From: Chloroflexota bacterium
GTDB taxonomy: Bacteria > Chloroflexota > Anaerolineae > B4-G1
NCBI GenBank assembly: GCA_024232355.1
Contig: JAAEPW010000122.1
Coordinates: forward strand, 1 to 9,488
Direction: 5' to 3'
Length of the DNA: 9,488 nucleotides
Each line of letters starts with the position of its first letter. The stretch's first letter is position 1. The notes beneath the pieces were generated by a model. The model worked only from the letters and a program-made list of their open reading frames with translations, did no database searches and was not told the origin of the DNA. Below, piece after piece: positions 5,354 to 9,488 of this stretch. Position numbers and translations under genes: made by a program.

Positions 5354-7759
5354 TCACTCGTACGCCAGACTTTCGCGGACGCTGATCCGGGTCGCGCCCC
5401 GGGCCGGGAACCAACTGGCGGCCACAGACAAGACAGTGATAATGCCCAGCCAGCACAGCGCCCCGATGGGCGTGAACTTGTACACCAGGTCAATGTTGAC
5501 CGCCGAGCCTAGCCCTTGCGCCATCAGCTTGCCGGCGGGGATGCTCAACGGCAGGGCGATCAACCAACTCAACCAGCCCAGGATCATCCCTTCGCCGACG
5601 AACAGCCTGCCGATCGCGCTGGACGACGCGCCGATGGCCCGCAGCACGCCGATCTCACGGGTGCGCTCCAACACGTTGAGCGAGAGCACGCCACTGAGGG
5701 CGATGCTGCCCACGATGCCAATGACGACCGCCATCGTCGCCAACAGCGTGATAATGATGGCAAACTGACCCAGGATGTTGTCAATGACCTCGGTGGCCGT
5801 GTCCTGGCCAAAAACACCACCGGCATTGACCTCGAGCCGGTTCTGCGTGTAGAATTCCCGCAGTTCCTCGGCGGCGGCAAGCTCGGCGGCAGGATTGTTC
5901 TGTTCTGTCTGGATCCAGACAGTGCCCGCCTTGTTGACGCTGCGTACCTCCCGCAGCATCACGTCGCGGGGGACGTGGGCCGAATTGGTGATCACCGGGT
6001 CGAACAACAAGCCGACGACCAGCCAGTCCGATTCGTCGCTGCCGCCGTGGTTCAAGGTTACCGTGTCGCCCACGCCGACGCCCGCGTCCTCGGCCAGTAT
6101 CTGGTTGAGGACCACCGCGTATGTGTCTTCCGGCCGCAGCCAGCGCCCTGCCCGTATCTGTGGGCCATAGAGTGCGGTCGGCAGCGGTACCCCGACCATC
6201 AGGGTCGACTCGTCGTCGTCCGACTCGGGCTGGCTCGCCAACCGGATCGCCGTGTTATCCATCCGCCACATCTCGACGGCCTTGACGCCCGGTTGGCTCA
6301 ACGTCAACTCTTCGACGCGATCGATACGTTCCAGATCGTCCAACTGAAAGTTGACGTTGAACTCGAAAATCGAGAACAAGAGTTCGTCAAAGGTATAGAC
6401 TGTTGTGTCTCGGGCGCTCATCACCGTCATAAAGATCATGCCGCTGAGCACCAAGGTGAGCTGCGTCAGGAACACGCGCTGCTTGTGGCGAAAGGTGTTG
6501 CTGATGGTGAGTGATACCATTTGGGGAATGCGTTGGATTTTGGCCAGCGCTCGGTCCAACAGGCTGGAGCCAGCGCTCAACCCGTAGGTCTTGATGGCCT
6601 CACGCACGGTGATGCGCGCCCCGGTAAAGATCGGGACCAGGCAAGCCACCAGGGGAGACAACAGGGCCACAATCGCCTGAGCCACAATGGCCGACGTCGA
6701 AAGGACAAACTCACTCTCGGCATTAAAGCTGTCGAGCAGGAACGTACCCAGCAAATGAGCGCCCACGATTCCCAGGGGCAGCGCGACCAGCAGAGCCAGG
6801 AATCCGTAGGCGGAGACGTTGAGCAGATAGAGGGACAGGACTTTGCCTGCGCTGGCACCGACGGCCTTCATCACACCGATCTGGCTGATCTGTTGGCTGA
6901 TGATGGCCGTGATCGTGTTATAGACCAGGAACAAGCCCAAGACCAGCGCCAGGAAGGCCATAAATCCCAGGATGAAAAAGATGCCGTCCATCACGTCCTG
7001 GAAAAAGTGCTTTGCCGGATCGGTAAAGCGGCTGCCGTTGGGCGGTGCAAATCCGCCCGATCGGACGCCTTGTCTTTCCAGTTTGTTCTGCATATCGTCG
7101 GCGACGGTGGTCACCAGTGTTTCATCGTACCGCGTGGCGGTGGCCAGGATACGATTAAAGTCTCGGCTGCCCGTCATATCCTCCAGACGGTTGCGGGTGG
7201 TGTAAAAATTGGCGTTGCCGCCAAAGCTCGGTGGCTGCACATTCGGGTCATAGATGACGCCGCCTACATCGACGACGTATTCGCGATCATCCACGCGGAG
7301 ATAGATTTGTCCGCCCTCTTGAATGTCGAAAGCGACGTCGGAACCTTGCCCTACCGCCAACACACGCCTGTGCGGCCAATTCCCGCTGAGCAAGTCCACC
7401 TGGGCAAATCGTTGGTCCTCATAGTCATTGCGGGCGATCAAATTGCCGGGCTGCCACCGGTCGTTGGGGGACAGCCGCCATTCGATGCTGACGTCCGCAT
7501 AGCCTTCTACCCCTGTCACATCCTCGACGCGCTCCAAGACGGCCAACGCATCGTCATCAACGCGGGGAAAAGTCGCCAGATGGATCATCGCCGGTGATGA
7601 TGCCTGCCATATTTCTTCCATACCCGCGACGACCATGTTCCTGGTGCCGACGATCAGGCCGATGGCAAAAGCGCCCATAGCAATGATCAGCACCACCTGC
7701 AAGGTGCGCCCTTTGTAGTTCCACAAATCGCGCCAAACTTTACGACGAAGAATGCTCAT
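5354..7759 (-). CDS. ABC transporter permease, MacB/LolCE type with two FtsX domains
   Basis: This 801-residue inner-membrane permease pairs with the ATPase encoded just upstream. Read from the ATG at 7759, there is one membrane helix near residues 20-40 followed by a large extracytoplasmic region. A first FtsX domain spans about 255-390 (three helices; ISQIGVMKAVGAS is the coupling segment after its first helix). A further helix lies at about 427-446, then a second extracytoplasmic region. A second FtsX domain spans about 660-800 (ERTREIGVLRAIGASS, ending ISVRESLAYE). This 8-helix duplicated layout is that of LolC/E-like and related predicted permeases; classical MacB has four helices and a fused ATPase. 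The frame stays open to a GTG at 7819, but the stretch before that GTG has no ribosome binding site. AGAGG lies 8 bases before ATG 7759, which begins MSILRRKVWRDLWNYKGRTL, a typical family start. The substrate cannot be told: lipid, lipoprotein, peptide or mechanotransmission roles are all possible. Confidence 0.93.
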   Translation of the reverse strand: MSILRRKVWRDLWNYKGRTLQVVLIIAMGAFAIGLIVGTRNMVVAGMEEIWQASSPAMIHLATFPRVDDDALAVLERVEDVTGVEGYADVSIEWRLSPNDRWQPGNLIARNDYEDQRFAQVDLLSGNWPHRRVLAVGQGSDVAFDIQEGGQIYLRVDDREYVVDVGGVIYDPNVQPPSFGGNANFYTTRNRLEDMTGSRDFNRILATATRYDETLVTTVADDMQNKLERQGVRSGGFAPPNGSRFTDPAKHFFQDVMDGIFFILGFMAFLALVLGLFLVYNTITAIISQQISQIGVMKAVGASAGKVLSLYLLNVSAYGFLALLVALPLGIVGAHLLGTFLLDSFNAESEFVLSTSAIVAQAIVALLSPLVACLVPIFTGARITVREAIKTYGLSAGSSLLDRALAKIQRIPQMVSLTISNTFRHKQRVFLTQLTLVLSGMIFMTVMSARDTTVYTFDELLFSIFEFNVNFQLDDLERIDRVEELTLSQPGVKAVEMWRMDNTAIRLASQPESDDDESTLMVGVPLPTALYGPQIRAGRWLRPEDTYAVVLNQILAEDAGVGVGDTVTLNHGGSDESDWLVVGLLFDPVITNSAHVPRDVMLREVRSVNKAGTVWIQTEQNNPAAELAAAEELREFYTQNRLEVNAGGVFGQDTATEVIDNILGQFAIIITLLATMAVVIGIVGSIALSGVLSLNVLERTREIGVLRAIGASSSAIGRLFVGEGMILGWLSWLIALPLSIPAGKLMAQGLGSAVNIDLVYKFTPIGALCWLGIITVLSVAASWFPARGATRISVRESLAYE

Positions 7760-7767
7760 AATTAAAA

Positions 7768-7772
7768 CCTCT
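7768..7772 (-). promoter_or_regulatory. Ribosome binding site that sets the permease start
   Basis: AGAGG on the - strand, 8 bases before the ATG at 7759-7757. It supports a start 20 codons downstream of the longest open frame, whose GTG (7819-7817) is preceded by a pyrimidine-rich CTTAGCCCCTT stretch with no Shine-Dalgarno match. Confidence 0.75.
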
Positions 7773-7825
7773 GTAGTATAGGGCCTTGTGCCCGTTTCTC
7801 GCCTGTTTGAGTCGCCCACAAGGGG

Positions 7826-8560
7826 CTAAGCTACATCTCTTTGACAATCAGTGGTCCCCAGGTGTGCATCACCATTAATCGCCCCATCCCGGATTTCGAT
7901 CCTGCGGGGCACTTGTTTCACCAGGTCCTTGTCGTGGGTGACCATGATCATTGTTTTGTCATCGTCCACCAGTTGGTGGAAGAGGTCAAAGATCATTTGA
8001 GCCGAGGTTGAATCAAGGTTCCCCGTCGGTTCGTCGGCGACGAGCAAGGCCGGGTCGTTGGCCAGCGCCCGAGCAATGGCCGCCCGCTGCTGCTGACCGC
8101 CGCTGACCATCCCCGGCAACTTGTGGGCCTGGTCGGTCAACCCCACCATGCCCAATAGGCGCATGGCTCGCTCGCGCCGCTCTTTGGGCTTGTACTTTTT
8201 GGCCAGATCCATTGGCAAGATGACGTTCTTGAGCAGTGTCAGCGCAGGCAGCATCTGGAAAAACTGAAAGATGACGCCCACGTTTTCCCCACGCCAACGG
8301 GCCAGACCGTTCTCGTCCATCTCGTGAATTTGGTGGCCTAGCACCACGATCTCGCCATCGCTGGGATGGTCGATGCCCGTAATCATATTGAGCAAGGTCG
8401 ATTTACCGCTCCCTGAAGGGCCTACGATCGAGACGAACTCTCCTTCGTGTACCTCGAGCGAAACTCCCTTGAGAATGTTGATTTCAGTGCGGCCCGCCGA
8501 AAAATTCTTGACCACATTGTTTATTTCGATAACTGGCTCGTTACCGTTGTGTCCGATCAT
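7826..8560 (-). CDS. ABC transporter ATP-binding protein, MacB/LolD family
   Basis: This 244-residue ATPase powers the adjacent FtsX-type permease. All motifs are intact, counted from the ATG at 8560: Walker A GPSGSGKST (47-55), Q-loop in VIFQFFQ (Q99), signature VSGGQQQR (152-159), Walker B ALLVADE with catalytic E177, D-loop after PTGNLDS, and H-loop in MIMVTHD (H209). The RENVGV-like segment GENVGVIFQ, LPALTLLKNVILP, and ADEPTGNLDS are typical of the LolD/MacB/FtsE group rather than of importers. The frame opens at a TTG (8575), but GAGGAG at 8568-8573 sits 7 bases before ATG 8560, so the shorter start is chosen. The TTG overlaps that ribosome binding site. The permease starts 66 bp after the stop, so the two genes very likely share a message. 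Confidence 0.95.
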   Translation of the reverse strand: MIGHNGNEPVIEINNVVKNFSAGRTEINILKGVSLEVHEGEFVSIVGPSGSGKSTLLNMITGIDHPSDGEIVVLGHQIHEMDENGLARWRGENVGVIFQFFQMLPALTLLKNVILPMDLAKKYKPKERRERAMRLLGMVGLTDQAHKLPGMVSGGQQQRAAIARALANDPALLVADEPTGNLDSTSAQMIFDLFHQLVDDDKTMIMVTHDKDLVKQVPRRIEIRDGAINGDAHLGTTDCQRDVA

Positions 8561-8711
8561 TTGATAACTCCTCAAAGAAACTTGATCTGTGCTCGTTGCT
8601 CACACCCTGTATACGCAAAAGAGCAATTGAGGTTGTAGCGACGAAATCACCAGCATCATAACACGTTCTGGGTTGGATTGCCTATCGGTTGGCTAACAGT
8701 TGGCCATCCTT
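8561..8711 (-). promoter_or_regulatory. Upstream region of the ABC operon, promoter expected
   Basis: This is the 151 bp between the ATPase start and the mobile element. Besides the ribosome binding site, the only promoter-like string I see is TATGAT on the - strand (8655-8660), which differs from the -10 consensus by one base. The hexamer about 17 bases upstream of it (AGGCAA) is a poor -35. No clear operator palindrome or riboswitch fold is visible. The region is assigned mainly by position. Confidence 0.25.
8568..8573 (-). promoter_or_regulatory. Strong ribosome binding site that sets the ATPase start
   Basis: GAGGAG on the - strand with a 7-base spacer to the ATG at 8560-8558. It rules against the TTG at 8575-8573, whose first base falls just upstream of the site and whose last base overlaps it. 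Confidence 0.88.
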
Positions 8712-8719
8712 CTTGGCGA

Positions 8720-8888
8720 TTCACTACCGGACACTTTTCGCGAGTAGCCAAAACCGTCATTCCTCGACTCCTTTCAGTCGCTCGGAATGACGGTGGCTGA
8801 GCAGTTACCATCAAAATTCGTGCCAATTCGGTGCAACCTACAGTTGCCTTAATTCGTGGTGAAAGAAAAAAAAGTGTCCGGTAGCAAA
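8720..8888. mobile_element. Probable 169-bp MITE (non-autonomous element) with 8-bp target duplication
   Basis: The two ends form 19-bp terminal inverted repeats reading TTYRCTACCGGACACTTTT from outside in (left 8720-8738; right 8870-8888 on the other strand), with only two mismatches and 15 perfect inner base pairs. The element is bounded on both sides by the same 8 bases, CTTGGCGA (8712-8719 and 8889-8896), as expected for a target-site duplication. It carries no plausible gene: the 95-codon open frame across it on the - strand has no family resemblance and no good start. A transposase supplied in trans would be needed for movement. The parent insertion sequence family is not identified; an 8-bp duplication is compatible with several families. 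The insertion lies between the ABC operon's upstream region and the terminator of the 8972 gene, and could have displaced or supplied promoter sequence. Confidence 0.75.
8746..8798. repeat. Nested palindromic repeat inside the MITE
   Basis: A perfect 10-bp arm pair CCGTCATTCC/GGAATGACGG (8754-8763 and 8784-8793) encloses a smaller stem CGACT/AGTCG (8765-8769 and 8776-8780). Outside a 3-base AAA bulge, the fold continues with AGCCA/TGGCT (8746-8750 and 8794-8798). The core (CATTCC, TCGACTCCTTTCAGTCGCTC, GGAATG) resembles short dispersed palindromes that I recall from many environmental bacterial genomes, often mistranslated as RATERSRG-type peptides. It probably forms a stable hairpin in RNA or a cruciform in DNA. 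Confidence 0.8.
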
Positions 8889-8907
8889 CTTGGCGAGGAG
8901 ATTGCCG

Positions 8908-8953
8908 AAAAGCAAAAGCCGCGGAATGTGCGTCATTCATCACATTCCGCGGC
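8908..8953 (-). terminator. Intrinsic terminator of the NTF2-like gene
   Basis: A perfect 13-bp stem (8918-8930 with 8941-8953, arms GCCGCGGAATGTG and its complement) has a 10-base loop. On the - strand it is followed by TTTTGCTTTT (8917-8908). It begins 18 bp after the stop codon at 8972-8974 of the upstream - strand gene. It should insulate the ABC operon from read-through. Confidence 0.9.
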
Positions 8954-8971
8954 CTGACGGAGAGAGGTAAT

Positions 8972-9488
8972 CTAGCCCCTCGTGGGTGGCTTTCTTACGG
9001 CACGATAAACGTAAAACAGCACAAGGAGCACATTCACAATCAACCATCCGATCAAGAGTGCGATGACCAGAAACATCCACTGGAGATTCAGGTCGAATTG
9101 GAATTGCAGTTGCTGGAATTCCCAAGCATTGTCGTTTTTGACCAGTACCCCTGACAGTCGCAGCGGGAGGGTGAGATTGATACCGTCCATTCGAACAGTC
9201 CCGATGGTCGAGAACCACGCGACGGGGCCAGAAGCAGAAATTTGGGCGTTATCCATCAGGAATCTGCAATCCCCCCAATATTCCCAGTCACTCTGAACCA
9301 ATTGGATGGCCCGTTCATGGCCGATGAATATCTCTTTAGGCATGGTACGGCACTGGTTCAGTTGGGTGGGATTTTTAGAGAATAGTCTGTTGTGGCTCGA
9401 AATTGAGCTTGTAGCCGCGCTTTCCATAGCGCGTAAGGCTCTACGAGGTATGGAAACCTCGTCTACATCGTAATCCCATTCAACTGAA
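8972..9488 (-). CDS. NTF2/SnoaL-like domain protein with C-terminal membrane helix (5' end outside window)
   Basis: The frame is open from the stop at 8972 to the window edge. The first in-window ATG is at 9427 (151 residues from there) but has no Shine-Dalgarno sequence. Counted from that ATG, residues 15-113 look like the later part of an NTF2-like/SnoaL/DUF4440 fold: LFSKNPTQ, EIFIGHERAIQLVQSDWEYWGD, AQISASGPVAWFSTIGTVRMDG, LPLRLSGVLVKNDNAWEFQQLQFQFD. In this family about 55-60 residues normally precede the G-[RH]-E-A segment. Only 36 do so from the ATG, but about 56 do if the 20 upstream codons are counted. That supports a start beyond 9488. Residues 116-141 form one membrane helix ending in a basic tail RAVRKPPTRG, which is unusual because most members are soluble. 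The ligand or reaction is unknown. A terminator follows at 8908-8953. Confidence 0.7.
   Translation of the reverse strand, partial: SVEWDYDVDEVSIPRRALRAMESAATSSISSHNRLFSKNPTQLNQCRTMPKEIFIGHERAIQLVQSDWEYWGDCRFLMDNAQISASGPVAWFSTIGTVRMDGINLTLPLRLSGVLVKNDNAWEFQQLQFQFDLNLQWMFLVIALLIGWLIVNVLLVLFYVYRAVRKPPTRG

Noticed and set aside
5516..6514. 332- and 358-codon + strand frames (5516-6514 and 6521-7597) under the permease gene
   Set aside because: Gln/Arg/His/Asp-rich antisense translations with no domain. The - strand FtsX permease explains the sequence.
7760..7825. Possible promoter or attenuator in the 66-bp ATPase-permease gap, with 7-bp arms CCTTGTG/CACAAGG (7784-7790 and 7817-7823)
   Set aside because: The arms are short with a 26-base loop, there is no T-tract, and I see no -10/-35 pair. 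Treated as an ordinary intercistronic gap.
8656..8943. 95-codon - strand frame crossing the MITE
   Set aside because: It runs through the inverted repeats, the palindrome and the terminator hairpin loop. It has no credible start signal, and its FRATERSRGMT stretch is just the palindrome read as protein.
9443..9462. Hairpin ACGAGGT/ACCTCGT near the window edge
   Set aside because: Only 7 bp with a 6-base loop and no T-tract on either side. It falls within the open frame that probably belongs to the NTF2-like gene. It could be an upstream regulatory element only if the ATG at 9427 is the true start.

Overview
The window looks like a chromosomal segment of a Chloroflexota bacterium (Anaerolineae/Caldilineae-like), most likely from an environmental or metagenome assembly. 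This is inferred from three things. Two secreted proteins end in a Y-[IL]-Y-L-P-L-V-x-R tail, which I recall as frequent on exported proteins of that phylum. One of them has an N-terminal W-x-x-D-G-G-G / GQ-x-D-A-G / G-G-F-W module that is also common there. The coding sequence is GC-rich. No rRNA, tRNA or universally conserved marker gene is present to confirm the lineage.

Layout. Bases 1-5207 (+ strand) hold three genes for exported, repeat-rich surface or secreted proteins. The first is the 3' end of an Ig/cadherin-like protein (1-506), closed by a hairpin. The second is an 837-residue protein (666-3179). It has a signal peptide, an N-terminal domain, four to five 40-residue fibre-like repeats, and seven ~51-residue beta-propeller-like repeats that appear inserted into a small tail-fibre-type domain. 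The third (3210-5207) starts 30 bp downstream and ends with almost the same Ig module and tail as the first. Two strong tandem intrinsic terminators (5241-5320) end this block and separate it from converging genes on the other strand.

Bases 5354-8560 (- strand) encode a two-gene ABC transporter of the MacB/LolCDE/FtsX type: an ATPase followed 66 bp later by an 801-residue permease with two FtsX domains. No membrane-fusion (MacA/HlyD) partner lies in the window. For both genes a well-placed ribosome binding site supports a start downstream of the longest open frame.

Bases 8561-8971 are intergenic. They contain a probable 169-bp non-autonomous mobile element (MITE) with 19-bp terminal inverted repeats and an intact 8-bp target duplication. 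A separate dispersed-type palindrome is nested inside it. Next to it is a strong - strand terminator serving the last gene. Bases 8972-9488 (- strand) encode the C-terminal part of an NTF2/SnoaL-like domain protein with a C-terminal membrane helix; its frame stays open to the window edge.

How the genes may work together: the + strand block builds cell-surface or extracellular proteins. The ABC module is an envelope transporter whose substrate cannot be read from the sequence. A functional link between the two blocks is not shown; they are convergent and separately terminated.
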